From NCBI GenBank assembly GCA_934394615.1, contig CAKRRJ010000008.1, positions 1 through 44,915 on the forward strand: 44,915 nucleotides of DNA. The letters are read 5' to 3'. Position 1 is the first letter of the stretch. Every line of letters starts with the position of its first letter. Below, one piece after another: positions 23,332 through 32,736 of this stretch. Source of the DNA: an uncultured Lachnospiraceae bacterium. Its GTDB lineage: Bacteria; Bacillota; Clostridia; Lachnospirales; Lachnospiraceae. Position numbers and translations under genes: made by a program. The notes under the pieces are model-generated. The model saw only the letters and a program-made list of their open reading frames with translations. It did not search any database and was not told where the DNA came from.

Positions 23332-24618
23332 ATGAATCGATTTGGAATACAGAGACCCCTTTCAAAAAAGAAATGCTTTTTGATTCTGTCCCTGCTTCCG
23401 GTTTATTTTATTATAGCCGGACTGTTTATGCAGCCGGTAGATGAGATCTTTCGTGGAATTGTGGAGATTATAAGGGAACCGGACTTCCTGATCACGGACT
23501 ATTTCGTGATTGGAGGTGTCGGTGCGGCGTTTATCAATGCGGGTGTGCTGACGCTCATCTGTATCGGCATTATGTATGCGCTGGATATGAACTTTGACGG
23601 ACATACGGTTACATCCACCTGTCTGATGTTCGGATTTTCTTTGTTTGGAAAGAACCTGTTAAACATCTGGATGATTTTAGTGGGTGTGTTCCTTTACGCA
23701 AAGTATCATAAGACTACGGTGAAGCGTTACCTGTATGTCGGTTTTTACGGGACGAGTCTTTCTCCGATCGTGAGCCAGGTTATGCATATTGTGGATCTGC
23801 CGCTGCCGATGCGCTTCCTTCTGTGTGCGGCTACAGGCATTATCATTGGATTCGTGCTGCCGCCGTTAAGTACCCATGTTCACTATTCCCATAAAGGTTA
23901 TTCTCTTTATAATGTGGGGTTTGCGGGGGGCATTATCGCGACGGTGATCGTGTCCATCCTGAAATCGTTTGGGGTAACGATTGAGTCAAGACTGATCTGG
24001 TTTACCGGTCAGAACCAGACATTTATTATTCTGCTGTCCATTCTGTTCGGCGCCATGATCATCTATGGCATTGTGACAGATCCTATGGCGCTGGAAGATT
24101 ACCGCAGCATTCTGCGGTCGTATGGACTTGGCGGAACCGATTATTACAAGTCCGAGGGCGGAGCGGCCGTCATGATCAACATGGGTGTAAACGGTCTGGC
24201 TGCGATGCTGTTTGTAGTCATGGTAGGCGCGGACTTAAACGGCCCGACCATCGGCGGTATCTTTACCGTGGTTGGCTTCAGCGCGACCGGTAAGCATTTA
24301 CGGAACATTCTTCCGGTTATGGCAGGTGTGCTCATAGCCAGTGAGGCAAAGAGCTGGAGCATCACCGACCCGTCCGCGATTCTGGCTCTGCTTCTTTCCA
24401 CGACGCTTGCGCCGATTGCCGGAGAGTTCGGCATCATTGCCGGTGTGATCGCCGGATTCTTACATTCTTCCGTAGCGCTGAATGTGGGAATCGTGTATGG
24501 AGGCATGAACCTGTACAACAATGGATTCGCAGGTGGTCTCGTGGCAATGTTCCTGGTACCGGTGATCCAGTCGATCCGCGACCGGAGGGCGAGAGCGAAG
24601 GGTGGATTGTCGCTGTAG
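23332..24618 (+). CDS. DUF1576-type polytopic membrane protein
   Basis: This 428-residue protein has about 10-11 hydrophobic segments and two related halves: FVIGGVGAAFINAGVLTL and SLFGKNLLNIWMILVGVFLYAKYH in the first recur as GGAAVMINMGVNGLAAM and SATGKHLRNILPVMAGVLIASE in the second. This internal duplication and the N-terminal two-helix start are typical of the DUF1576 family common in Clostridia. Function is unknown. A transporter-like fold with inverted or tandem repeats is inferred. GGAGGAATAG precedes the ATG directly after uppP. Confidence 0.8.
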   Translation: MNRFGIQRPLSKKKCFLILSLLPVYFIIAGLFMQPVDEIFRGIVEIIREPDFLITDYFVIGGVGAAFINAGVLTLICIGIMYALDMNFDGHTVTSTCLMFGFSLFGKNLLNIWMILVGVFLYAKYHKTTVKRYLYVGFYGTSLSPIVSQVMHIVDLPLPMRFLLCAATGIIIGFVLPPLSTHVHYSHKGYSLYNVGFAGGIIATVIVSILKSFGVTIESRLIWFTGQNQTFIILLSILFGAMIIYGIVTDPMALEDYRSILRSYGLGGTDYYKSEGGAAVMINMGVNGLAAMLFVVMVGADLNGPTIGGIFTVVGFSATGKHLRNILPVMAGVLIASEAKSWSITDPSAILALLLSTTLAPIAGEFGIIAGVIAGFLHSSVALNVGIVYGGMNLYNNGFAGGLVAMFLVPVIQSIRDRRARAKGGLSL

Positions 24619-24639
24619 CATTATAGTTAATAAGGTCCG

Positions 24640-24838
24640 AAGTTTCGGGAACACCGTACAGAAACGCAGGCACTAAGTGGAATTTTGTACTTCGTGCGCT
24701 CCGCCGCCTATTGTCTCCCCTGCGACCCAAACTCACTCGCTATGCTCGCTCAAACAAGGGTCTTCGGGGAGACGCTATGCTCGCGCACAAAGAAAATTCC
24801 AATGTGCCTGCTAATTCTGTACGGCGTTCCCGAAACTT
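24640..24838. repeat. 199-bp imperfect inverted repeat (MITE-like or structured RNA)
   Basis: The outer arms AAGTTTCGGGAAC (24640-24652) and GTTCCCGAAACTT (24826-24838) are perfect complements. Pairing continues inward with few interruptions through CCGTACAGAA, GCAGGCAC and GGAATTTT to the inner GTCTCCCC/GGGGAGAC arms. A central loop at about 24730-24757 contains repeated CTCGCT. No transposase or coding frame is present. It could be a miniature inverted-repeat element or a long RNA hairpin. The target-site duplication is not obvious. Confidence 0.7.
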
Positions 24839-24866
24839 CTACTGTACTGACTCCACTAGAAAAATT

Positions 24867-24935
24867 AAAGCAACCAGAACAATACTGATAGAGTGAGAAG
24901 TTCTCAGTTTTCACCAGTATTTTTCGGGTTGCTTT
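24867..24935. terminator. Bidirectional terminator
   Basis: AAAGCAACC pairs with GGTTGCTTT, enclosing ATACTG/CAGTAT and a central GAGAA/TTCTC helix. It serves the DUF1576 gene on + and the acetyltransferase on -. Confidence 0.8.
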
Positions 24936-24977
24936 ATTTATTATCGTAGAATAGCCCGCCTTCGAACCTTATTACAT

Positions 24978-25460
24978 TTAAAAGGTCAGCCGCATCTGAT
25001 ACCAGGTTACGTTGCCGTGGGCGGATGCGGAGACGCCTTCATTTACAAATCCGAATTTTGCGTAGTAGTGGATGAGCTTATCCTTACAGGTGAGCACCAG
25101 TCCTTTGCGGCCCTGGACCTTTGCGTCAGAGATAGCGCGCTTGATGAGCTCTCCAGCATAGCCGTGTTTGCGGTATTCCGGGATGGTGTTGACGCCGAAG
25201 ATCATCTGCCAGGCACCGTTTTTGCTGTGGAGTTCAGCACGTTCATACATTTCATCGGTTAAATCAGCTTCGTCCGTGACCATGCCGTCTACGAAGGCAA
25301 TGAGTTTATCGCCGTCGAACATCAGCCAGAAGTGATCGCTGTAGTGGGCAAGGCGGTGTTCGAAGTCCTCGCGGGTAGCGGCCTCGGCGGGCGGGAAACA
25401 TGCTGCTTCTACGGCGGTGACAGCATCAAGGTCATGCATGGTGGCAGTTCTGATTAACAT
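24978..25460 (-). CDS. GNAT-family N-acetyltransferase
   Basis: The 160-residue single GNAT domain has the acetyl-CoA pyrophosphate loop PEYRKHGYAGELIKRAI (about 114-130), a beta-5 LVLTCKDKLIHYYAKFGF element with the usual tyrosine and AKFGF end, and MFDGDKLIAFVDG in beta-2/3. The acceptor is unknown; the pattern resembles arylalkylamine-type or small-molecule N-acetyltransferases rather than RimI. It starts 23 bp downstream of the Uma2-fold gene on the same strand, so the two may be co-transcribed. Confidence 0.85.
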   Translation of the reverse strand: MLIRTATMHDLDAVTAVEAACFPPAEAATREDFEHRLAHYSDHFWLMFDGDKLIAFVDGMVTDEADLTDEMYERAELHSKNGAWQMIFGVNTIPEYRKHGYAGELIKRAISDAKVQGRKGLVLTCKDKLIHYYAKFGFVNEGVSASAHGNVTWYQMRLTF

Positions 25461-25483
25461 AAGGGTATCCTCCTGGGTGTAAT

Positions 25484-26023
25484 TTAGAGTAAGTCGTTGA
25501 TTCGAATGGACAGGCCATCGTAAATACCGACGGGAATATCCTGGTCGAATGTGTGGATGACAGGGGCGGCATCTACCTCATAGTGATAGGTGGTGACGCG
25601 TTCCTTTACCGGATCCACAATCCAGTATTCCCGGACTCCGGCCTGAGCATAAATGCCATTTTTGATATTGTAATCCATGCGTCGGCTGGAAGGGGAGACA
25701 ATTTCAAAAATGAGATCCGGGGCACCGGAACATCCGCGGTCAGTCAGTTTGTCTGGATTGCAGATCACAGAAATATCGGGTTCTACCCAGTCTTTGTCGT
25801 TGGCGTCGATATTGACGGCGAACGGAGCAGGATAAATCTGACAGTTCCCATGATTTTTTTTGATATAGTCCCGAATTGTAGCAGAAAGTTCCATCACCAA
25901 CCGCTGGTGAATCCGGCTGGGTGGTGCCATGTCGTAAAATTTTCCATCGATTAGCTCAGCACGTTCTCCTTCTGGCAGATTCCAGTAATCTTCAGATGTA
26001 TAATGACTTTTTAATAATGGCAT
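25484..26023 (-). CDS. Uma2-family (DUF820) putative endonuclease-fold protein
   Basis: The 179-residue protein has the PD-(D/E)XK-like Uma2 layout: ELIDGKFYDMAPPSRIHQ, VEPDISVICNPDK with the core acidic residues, DLIFEIVSPSS and REYWIVDP. Uma2 proteins are often single copies of unknown biological role, although the fold suggests nuclease activity. The start at MPLLKSHYT follows AGAAAGGAAGTG; the longer reading upstream has no such signal. It reads toward the acetyltransferase gene. Confidence 0.8.
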   Translation of the reverse strand: MPLLKSHYTSEDYWNLPEGERAELIDGKFYDMAPPSRIHQRLVMELSATIRDYIKKNHGNCQIYPAPFAVNIDANDKDWVEPDISVICNPDKLTDRGCSGAPDLIFEIVSPSSRRMDYNIKNGIYAQAGVREYWIVDPVKERVTTYHYEVDAAPVIHTFDQDIPVGIYDGLSIRINDLL

Positions 26024-26122
26024 AAAAACACTTCCTTTCTGTGAAGGCAATGGTTTGTGAACTTTTTCGTGATTTTATCTTAACATAAGTGTTTCTGAAA
26101 TGTAACCCCCATGGCAGTAAAC

Positions 26123-26166
26123 AAAAAGTCCTGCAGAGCGCATAGATCTCTACAGGACTTTTTTGT
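26123..26166. terminator. Terminator downstream of tRNA-Arg
   Basis: AAAAAGTCCTG-C-AGAG pairs with CTCT-A-CAGGACTTTTT. On the - strand it follows the tRNA gene. Confidence 0.85.
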
Positions 26167-26176
26167 AATAAAAGAA

Positions 26177-26248
26177 TGCGTCTGATAGGAATCGAACCTA
26201 CGCACGCGGCTCCGGAGGCCACTGCTCTATCCACTGAGCTACAGACGC
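26177..26248 (-). tRNA. tRNA-Arg (anticodon CCG)
   Basis: On the - strand a 72-nt cloverleaf starts GCGTCTG and ends CAGACGC plus discriminator A. It has a GCTC/GAGC D-stem, the anticodon loop CTCCGGA within GTGGC/GCCGC, and the T-arm GTAGG-TTCGATT-CCTAT. Anticodon CCG reads the arginine codon CGG. CCA is not encoded. Confidence 0.95.
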
Positions 26249-26257
26249 ATCTCTATC

Positions 26258-26286
26258 ATGATACTATACTTTTTTCGGATTTGCAA
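26258..26286 (-). promoter_or_regulatory. Promoter of tRNA-Arg
   Basis: On the - strand the boxes TTGCAA (26286-26281) and TATCAT (26263-26258) have a 17-bp spacer and end 9 bp before the tRNA. Confidence 0.6.
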
Positions 26287-26296
26287 GGGGTATTTA

Positions 26297-26325
26297 TTGA
26301 TTTTTGAGGGCGATTTTGATATGAT
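26297..26325 (+). promoter_or_regulatory. Promoter of the anchored acidic protein gene
   Basis: TTGATT (26297-26302), 17-bp spacer, TATGAT (26320-26325) on the + strand. Confidence 0.55.
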
Positions 26326-26455
26326 GTTATAGTTCATAGACAGGAATTTTCCAGACTGAAAATTTTGTATGAACGGTAACATATTTGACTATCTGAATAG
26401 TGTCCGGGCATGCAGGAATGGCGTGGCCGGAATGCTGACAGGAGGAACTTATTTT

Positions 26456-27463
26456 ATGAAGCATAACTGGAACTTTTTTGGAGAAAACGATGCGGATACA
26501 GAGAAAAAAGCGTTGCTCCCGGTTCTGATCGTCCCGCTGGTCGTGATCGTGCTCATGATTATTATCGTGCTTGCGGATCATGCGAAATTCCGTGCGGAGG
26601 AATCTGCGGCGGTGACGGAGACTGTGGAGACAGCAGAGCCGGAGACCATGGCGGAGGAGCCTGGTGCGGAGTCTGGTGAGAATGAAACCGATACAGAGGC
26701 AGAAACACAGCCGGAAGAAACAGAAAATGAGGATCCGTACGCAACGGAGAATCTGACGCATGACAGTGTGCCGGAGCTCTTAAGTCTGATGAAGAAGTAT
26801 TTTACAGCCCGGGCAGCAGGGGATGCGGAGACTATGAATGAGATTTACGGTGTGACCGGTCTTTCCTTTACGGAAATGGAGGCGGAGAAGACACGCCTGC
26901 GCAGCAACTCCAAATATGTGCAGGATTTTGAGAATATCACCACCTATGTGCGCGATGGCGTGACAGCGGACAGCTGGCTGGTTTACGCGCTCGCGGACAT
27001 TAAATTCCATTCCGTAAAAACATCGGCGCCGATGATCATGTGGTGCTATGTGGAGAAGGACAGCGAGGGAAATTACCACATCATCAACGATGCGGATCTT
27101 TCGGAGGAGACCCTGCAGTTTATCGATCGCTCCAATCACTCTGAGGAAGTGCGCAGACTGGCTTCCAGTGTCAATGTAAAATTAAAGGAAGCACTGAACT
27201 CGGATGAGGACCTTAACAGCGTGTACGGCGTGCTCCGGGATGGTTCTCCGGTCTATGATAACGGAAACGAACCGGAAGTAGTCATCGGAGGCGATGAGAC
27301 TGCTGCGGGCAATGAAACTTCCGCAAGTTCAGAAGACGGTCAGGATGTAGCAGCTGACGGTTCTGAGGGTGGTGCACAGGTGAGTGTCGGCGCAGAGACC
27401 GGAAGTGAGGCACAGGCAGAGACGGCTGCGCAGGAAACACAGGCAGCAGCTGACGGAAACTAA
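26456..27463 (+). CDS. Membrane-anchored acidic protein of unknown function
   Basis: I do not recognise this 335-residue protein. After MKHNWNFFGENDADTEKK comes a single strong membrane segment (about 19-40, LLPVLIVPLVVIVLMIIIVLA). A Glu/Thr-rich linker (about 46-95) follows, then a folded domain (about 100-250) with LSLMKKYFTARAAGDAETMNEIYG, reminiscent of NTF2/SnoaL-like extracellular domains, and a disordered Ala/Glu/Thr/Gln tail. Probably the bulk is outside the cell. The start after ACAGGAGGAACTTATTTT was preferred over an ATG 87 nt upstream. Low-complexity composition reflects disorder. Confidence 0.65.
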   Translation: MKHNWNFFGENDADTEKKALLPVLIVPLVVIVLMIIIVLADHAKFRAEESAAVTETVETAEPETMAEEPGAESGENETDTEAETQPEETENEDPYATENLTHDSVPELLSLMKKYFTARAAGDAETMNEIYGVTGLSFTEMEAEKTRLRSNSKYVQDFENITTYVRDGVTADSWLVYALADIKFHSVKTSAPMIMWCYVEKDSEGNYHIINDADLSEETLQFIDRSNHSEEVRRLASSVNVKLKEALNSDEDLNSVYGVLRDGSPVYDNGNEPEVVIGGDETAAGNETSASSEDGQDVAADGSEGGAQVSVGAETGSEAQAETAAQETQAAADGN

Positions 27464-27559
27464 ATTTGCCGGAACTCTGGAAATGAAAAAGCAGGGAATT
27501 GCCGGACTTTGAAAAAGAAACTATAGTATTGCATGAAGATACAGAAAGAAGATAATACA

Positions 27560-28597
27560 ATGGAAACCATGAATGTAAAAGACTTTTATTTTGACCTTCC
27601 GCAGGAACTGATCGCGCAGGATCCGCTGGAGGACCGTTCTTCCTCCAGACTGCTGGTGCTGGATAAGAACACCGGAGAGATGGAACACCGTCATTTCCGC
27701 GACATCACTGAGTATTTAAGACCGGGCGACTGTCTTGTCATCAACAATACCAAGGTTATCCCGGCGCGCCTGTTTGGTGTGAAGGAAGACACCCAGGCAA
27801 AAATCGAGGTGCTGTTATTAAAGCGCCGCGAGAACGACATCTGGGAGACTCTGGTAAAACCGGGCAAGAAATGTAAGCCGGGAACCGTCATTGTGTTTGG
27901 AGAGGGTCTGTTAAAGGGAACCGTCATCGATGTGGTCGATGAGGGCAACCGCCTGATCCAGTTCTCTTACGAGGGCATTTTTGAGGAGATCCTGGACCAG
28001 CTGGGACAGATGCCGCTTCCGCCGTACATCACCCATCAGTTAAAGGATAAGAACCGTTACCAGACCGTTTACGCAGAGCACGACGGTTCCGCAGCCGCAC
28101 CGACTGCTGGCCTGCATTTCACCAAAGAGCTGCTGGCGCAGATTGAGGCGATGGGCGTGAAAATTGCGCATGTAACCCTTCATGTAGGTCTTGGAACCTT
28201 CCGTCCGGTTAAGGTGGAGAACGTGCTGGAGCACCATATGCATTCCGAGTTTTACATGGTAGAGGAGTCTGAGGCAAAGAAGATCAACGACACCAAGGCA
28301 GCGGGCGGACGCGTGATCTGTGTGGGAACCACAAGCTGCCGTACCATTGAGTCTGCCACCGGCGAGGATGGAATCCTGAAGGCCGGAAGCGGATGGACCG
28401 AGATCTTTATCTATCCGGGATACAAATTCAAGATTCTGGACTGCCTGATCACAAACTTCCATCTGCCGGAATCCACACTGGTGATGCTGGTTTCCGCGCT
28501 GGCAGGACGCGAGCATGTACTGCATGCTTACGATGAAGCAATCAAGGAACGGTACCGTTTCTTTAGTTTTGGCGATGCCATGTTCATTCACGACTAA
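27560..28597 (+). CDS. queA: tRNA preQ1(34) S-adenosylmethionine ribosyltransferase-isomerase
   Basis: This 345-residue enzyme transfers and isomerises ribose from SAM to preQ1-tRNA to give epoxyqueuosine. Family motifs present include DYFFDLP-like [55 protein letters not shown] and [10 protein letters not shown], with SCRTIES and TNFHLPEST near the end. Length is standard. The start at METMNVK was chosen because AGAAAGAAG lies upstream. No tgt or queG neighbour is present. Confidence 0.96.
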   Translation: METMNVKDFYFDLPQELIAQDPLEDRSSSRLLVLDKNTGEMEHRHFRDITEYLRPGDCLVINNTKVIPARLFGVKEDTQAKIEVLLLKRRENDIWETLVKPGKKCKPGTVIVFGEGLLKGTVIDVVDEGNRLIQFSYEGIFEEILDQLGQMPLPPYITHQLKDKNRYQTVYAEHDGSAAAPTAGLHFTKELLAQIEAMGVKIAHVTLHVGLGTFRPVKVENVLEHHMHSEFYMVEESEAKKINDTKAAGGRVICVGTTSCRTIESATGEDGILKAGSGWTEIFIYPGYKFKILDCLITNFHLPESTLVMLVSALAGREHVLHAYDEAIKERYRFFSFGDAMFIHD

Positions 28598-28615
28598 AGA
28601 ACCGGATAAGAAACA

Positions 28616-28648
28616 GGCTATCTCCCTGGTGGGGGGATAGCCGTTTTC
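28616..28648 (+). terminator. Terminator after queA
   Basis: GGCTATCTCCC pairs with GGGGGATAGCC, followed by GTTTTC. Confidence 0.75.
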
Positions 28649-28734
28649 GGCTTATTTGTAAAAAGTAACTGTTCTGCAGGTCTGTGCATGGATTGCGCTG
28701 ATCGTATGAAAATATGGGCTGGAAAGGAAAAACT

Positions 28735-29508
28735 ATGGAAGAGATTCGTTTGAATAAATATCTGAGCGAGCAGGGTATCTGCTCCCGCCGAGAGGCAGAC
28801 CGCCTGATCGAGGCCGGAAAGGTAACGATCGATGGACGAAAAGCGGAGATGGGCGAAAAAGTGACCGGACAGGAAACCATTGTCTGTGATGGAAAGCCGG
28901 TCGGAAAAGCAGCAGGCGCAAAGAAGGTAAAGCCGGTTCTGCTGGTGGTAAATAAGCCGCGCGGAATCGTCTGCACCACATCCGATAAGGACCGCGCCCC
29001 GAATGTGATAGACCTCATCCAATATCCGGCGAGGGTGTATCCGGTCGGACGCCTGGATAAGGATTCCGAGGGCCTTTTACTGATGACAAACCAGGGCGAG
29101 CTTGCGAATGAGATCATGCATGCAGGAAACTTCCACGAGAAAGAATATCTGGTAACGGTAGACCAGCCGTTTAACTCCGCGTTTTTAAAGAAGATGCGAG
29201 AGGGTGTGGAACTGAAGGAGCTTGGCGTGACGACAAGACCGTGTAAGGTTGAGGCAACGGGGCCGAAGTCTTTTAAGATCATCCTGACCCAGGGCTTAAA
29301 CCGCCAGATCCGCCGCATGTGTGCGGAGCTTGGCTACCGCGTGGTGACCTTAAAGCGTGTCCGTATCATGAATATTCAGCTGGGTAAATTAAATACCGGA
29401 GATTTCCGCCGGGTAACACCGAAGGAGCTGGAAGAGCTGGAGTGGCAGCTGGAGCAGGCACGCCTGGAGCGCGAGGAGGCGGATCTGCCGGATGGGGAAG
29501 AGGCGTAA
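28735..29508 (+). CDS. 23S rRNA pseudouridine synthase (RluF/RluB-like)
   Basis: The 257-residue protein has an N-terminal S4 RNA-binding domain (RLNKYLSEQGICSRREADRLI) and a RsuA/RluB-type catalytic domain with the active Asp in VGRLDKDSEGLLLMT. QGLNRQIRRMCAELGY closes the motif set. The pattern is nearest to RluF, which modifies helix 74 region uridine of 23S rRNA; RluB is the alternative. The start at MEEIRLN follows GGAAAGGAAAAACT. Confidence 0.88.
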   Translation: MEEIRLNKYLSEQGICSRREADRLIEAGKVTIDGRKAEMGEKVTGQETIVCDGKPVGKAAGAKKVKPVLLVVNKPRGIVCTTSDKDRAPNVIDLIQYPARVYPVGRLDKDSEGLLLMTNQGELANEIMHAGNFHEKEYLVTVDQPFNSAFLKKMREGVELKELGVTTRPCKVEATGPKSFKIILTQGLNRQIRRMCAELGYRVVTLKRVRIMNIQLGKLNTGDFRRVTPKELEELEWQLEQARLEREEADLPDGEEA

Positions 29509-29646
29509 AACGGACTGTCAGATTAGAAAAAAAGCCGGATGTTGGAGCGAGGCAGAAAACAGGAAAGCAGCCCAGGATGTCGGCGAGACAGGATAACAAA
29601 ACGGAATTGGAAACAGAACAGTAACAAAAACAGGCAGGTGACGAAC

Positions 29647-31725
29647 ATGGATCAGAAACAAAATGATAACAAGATTTTGCGCATGAAAGAGCTGCACCGG
29701 GAACTTCTGGCGGCATCCCGGGCTTATTACCAGGAGAGCCGTGAGATCATGAGCAACTTTGAATATGACCGGCTGTACGATGAACTGCTGGAGCTGGAAA
29801 AAGAAACCGGAACCGTTTTAGCCGGAAGCCCGACTCAGAAGGTGGGCTATGAGGTTTTGAGTGAGCTTCCGAAGGAGGCCCACGAGGCGCCGATGCTTTC
29901 CCTGGACAAGACGAAGGAGGTTCCGGTGCTGCAGGAATGGCTGGGCAGTCAGAAGGGACTTTTATCCTGGAAATTGGATGGTCTGACAATCGTCCTGACC
30001 TATGAGGGCGGCGAGCTAGTGAAAGCAGTTACCCGAGGAAACGGCGAGATCGGAGAGGTCATCACCAACAACGCCAGGGTGTTTTCCAATGTGCCGTTAA
30101 AAATTCCGTATCAGGGGCAGCTTATCCTGCGCGGTGAGGCCATCATCAAGTATTCCGATTTTGCGCGCATCAACGAGGGAATTGAGGATGTAGACGCGAA
30201 GTACAAAAATCCGCGAAACTTATGCAGCGGTTCTGTGCGCCAGTTAAACAACGAGATCACTGCGAAGCGCAGCGTGAACTTTGAGGCGTTTATGCTGGTG
30301 CGGGCGGTAAATCCGGCAGATCTGGAATCTGCCGATGCGGCAGTGGAAAACGCAGGAGCAACAGCACAAGCAGCTGGCCTGCCGGATGATGGAACCGACC
30401 ATGGCCGTTTCCATAATTCCAGAAAAGAGCAGTTTGAATGGTTAAAGACACAGGGCTTTGATGTGGTGGAGTACAAAGAGGTTACCGCGGCGACGCTGCC
30501 GGATGCAGTGGCGGAGTTTGCGGAGGCGATCCAGAGCTACGATATCCCGTCGGATGGCCTGGTGCTTTTAATGGATGACATTGCCTACGGTGACGCGCTT
30601 GGACGCACGGCGAAATTCCCGCGCAATTCCATTGCTTTTAAATGGGCGGATGAGATCCGTGAGACCACACTTCGCGAGATTGAGTGGAGCGCGTCCCGGA
30701 CCGGACTCATCAACCCGGTTGCGATTTTTGATCCGGTGGAACTGGAAGGCACAACGGTAAGCCGCGCGAGCGTCCACAACATCAGTATTATGGAGGCTAT
30801 GGAGCTGGGCGAGGGTGACACGATTACTGTGTACAAGGCGAACATGATCATTCCGCAGATCGCGGAGAATTTAACGCGCAGCGGAAACATTGTGATACCG
30901 AAAATCTGTCCGGTCTGCGGCGGTGAGACCCAGATCCGCCAGATGAACGACGTAAAGTCCCTGTACTGCACCAATCTGGACTGCCAGGCAAAGAAGATTA
31001 AGAGCTTTTCTCTGCTGGTGAGCCGGGATGCCTTAAACATCGACGGACTGTCTGAAGCAACGCTTGAGAAGTTTATTGCGGCCGGATTTATTCACAGCTA
31101 CGCGGATATTTTCCATCTGGACCGCCATAAGGAGGCCATTGTTTCCATGGAAGGCTTCGGGGAAAAGTCTTACGAGAATCTGATGGCAGCCATAGAAAAA
31201 GCATCCCACACGAATCTGGTGCGCGTGGTATACGGCATTGGCGTGGCTGGCATTGGCCTGGCGAACGCGAAGATGCTCTGCCGCTCGTTCCAGTATGATT
31301 TTGACCGGATGCGTCATGCGACGGAGGAGGAACTGACTGCGGTGGACGGCATCGGTGCGGTTCTGGCAGATGCCTGGATTGCTTATTTTGCCGCGGAGAA
31401 GAACCGCGAGGCGGTGGATGGACTGCTTGCAGAACTCATCATTGAGAACGAGGCAGAAAATGCGGAAGCAGCTATTTTTGCAGGTATGACGTTTGTGATC
31501 ACTGGTTCGGTAGAGCATTTCGCGAATCGCAAGGAGCTGCAGGCGGCCATTGAGGCGCGCGGAGGCAAGGCGACCGGATCCGTTACCGCGAAGACCACGT
31601 ATCTGATCAACAACGATGTGACATCCAATTCGTCGAAAAATAAAAAAGCAAAAGAACTGGGAATCCCGATTATTTCCGAGGAGGATTTCCTGAACATGAT
31701 GGGGGAAGAAAAAAATGCCAATTAA
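29647..31725 (+). CDS. ligA: NAD-dependent DNA ligase
   Basis: The 692-residue enzyme joins nicks with NAD as AMP donor. The nucleophile K109 lies in SWKLDGLTI, the tetracysteine zinc finger is CPVC...CTNLDC (about 421-443), helix-hairpin-helix repeats follow, and the C-terminal BRCT starts at [12 protein letters not shown]. An Ala/Asp-rich insert of about 35 residues (roughly 224-258) lies before [13 protein letters not shown] and is absent in typical LigA. The start at MDQKQND follows GGCAGGTGACGAAC. The 3' end overlaps metA by 11 nt. Confidence 0.95.
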   Translation: MDQKQNDNKILRMKELHRELLAASRAYYQESREIMSNFEYDRLYDELLELEKETGTVLAGSPTQKVGYEVLSELPKEAHEAPMLSLDKTKEVPVLQEWLGSQKGLLSWKLDGLTIVLTYEGGELVKAVTRGNGEIGEVITNNARVFSNVPLKIPYQGQLILRGEAIIKYSDFARINEGIEDVDAKYKNPRNLCSGSVRQLNNEITAKRSVNFEAFMLVRAVNPADLESADAAVENAGATAQAAGLPDDGTDHGRFHNSRKEQFEWLKTQGFDVVEYKEVTAATLPDAVAEFAEAIQSYDIPSDGLVLLMDDIAYGDALGRTAKFPRNSIAFKWADEIRETTLREIEWSASRTGLINPVAIFDPVELEGTTVSRASVHNISIMEAMELGEGDTITVYKANMIIPQIAENLTRSGNIVIPKICPVCGGETQIRQMNDVKSLYCTNLDCQAKKIKSFSLLVSRDALNIDGLSEATLEKFIAAGFIHSYADIFHLDRHKEAIVSMEGFGEKSYENLMAAIEKASHTNLVRVVYGIGVAGIGLANAKMLCRSFQYDFDRMRHATEEELTAVDGIGAVLADAWIAYFAAEKNREAVDGLLAELIIENEAENAEAAIFAGMTFVITGSVEHFANRKELQAAIEARGGKATGSVTAKTTYLINNDVTSNSSKNKKAKELGIPIISEEDFLNMMGEEKNAN

Positions 31726-32635
31726 AGTACAAAATGATCTGCCGGCCAGAGCCATTCTGGAGTCCGAGAATATTTTCGTGATGGACGAGAACCGTGCGAT
31801 GAGCCAGGATATCCGTCCGCTGCAGATCCTGATCTTAAATTTAATGCCGATCAAGGAGGACACGGAGACCCAGCTTCTGCGCGCGCTTTCCAACACGCCG
31901 CTGCAGGTGGACTGTACGTTCCTGATGCTGTCCACGCACATCTCCAAGAACACTTCGGCAAGCCATTTAAACAAGTTTTATGTGATGTTCGATGAGATCC
32001 GCCGCCAGAAATTTGATGGCATGATCATTACGGGCGCGCCGGTGGAAAATATGGAGTTTGAGGAGGTCAACTACTGGGAAGAGCTTAAGACCATTATGGA
32101 ATGGAGCAAGACCCATGTTCATTCCACGCTCCACATCTGCTGGGGCGCGCAGGCAGGCCTTTACTATCATTACGGGATCCCAAAATACAAGCGGGAGAAG
32201 AAGCTGGCCGGCATTTACCGCCACAAGATCTTAAACCGCAAGATCCCGTTAGTCCGCAGCATGGATGATTATGTTATGGCACCGCATTCCCGCTACACCG
32301 AGGTGCGCCGGGAGGACATCGAGAAACATCCGGAGCTCACGATCGCGGCAGAGTCTCCGGAAGCAGGAATCTTTCTGGTGTTGAATGATACCGGAAGCCA
32401 GATCTTTGTGCAGGGACATCCGGAGTACGACCGCATGACCTTAAACAACGAGTATCACCGCGACTTGAACAAGGGGCTTCACCCGGAGCTGCCGTGCAAT
32501 TATTATGAGGATAATGATCCGTTCAACGTACCAGTGCTGTCCTGGAGAAATACATCCAATACCCTGTACGCGAACTGGCTGAACTTCTATGTATACCAGA
32601 CCACGGATTATATTCTGAAGGCAGATGAGGAATAA
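31715..32635 (+). CDS. metA: Homoserine O-acetyltransferase, MetA type
   Basis: The 306-residue class I-glutaminase-like fold enzyme activates homoserine for methionine synthesis. The nucleophile is C142 ([15 protein letters not shown]), with the HPE dyad in VQGHPEYD. Residue 111 is glutamate ([10 protein letters not shown]). In characterised MetA enzymes Glu111 goes with acetyl-CoA use and Gly with succinyl-CoA, so I call acetyltransferase. The start overlaps the end of ligA, with GGGGGAAGAAAA inside ligA. No S-box or T-box leader is possible here, so methionine control must act elsewhere or upstream. Confidence 0.93.
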   Translation: MPIKVQNDLPARAILESENIFVMDENRAMSQDIRPLQILILNLMPIKEDTETQLLRALSNTPLQVDCTFLMLSTHISKNTSASHLNKFYVMFDEIRRQKFDGMIITGAPVENMEFEEVNYWEELKTIMEWSKTHVHSTLHICWGAQAGLYYHYGIPKYKREKKLAGIYRHKILNRKIPLVRSMDDYVMAPHSRYTEVRREDIEKHPELTIAAESPEAGIFLVLNDTGSQIFVQGHPEYDRMTLNNEYHRDLNKGLHPELPCNYYEDNDPFNVPVLSWRNTSNTLYANWLNFYVYQTTDYILKADEE

Positions 32636-32736
32636 CACGGGAAAGCAGGGCAAAATCCATTGCTGTCTGCGCAACGCGTGAACAGTAACGAAAGGTCCTG
32701 GGAATGAAGCAGCAGAACATGACAGGAGAAAAGAAC

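Noticed and set aside
24640..24838. Possible CRISPR-like repeat
   Set aside because: It is one inverted structure, without the regular direct repeats and unique spacers of a CRISPR array.
25484..26023. Uma2 gene as part of an insertion sequence
   Set aside because: No terminal inverted repeats, target duplication or transposase are present around it.
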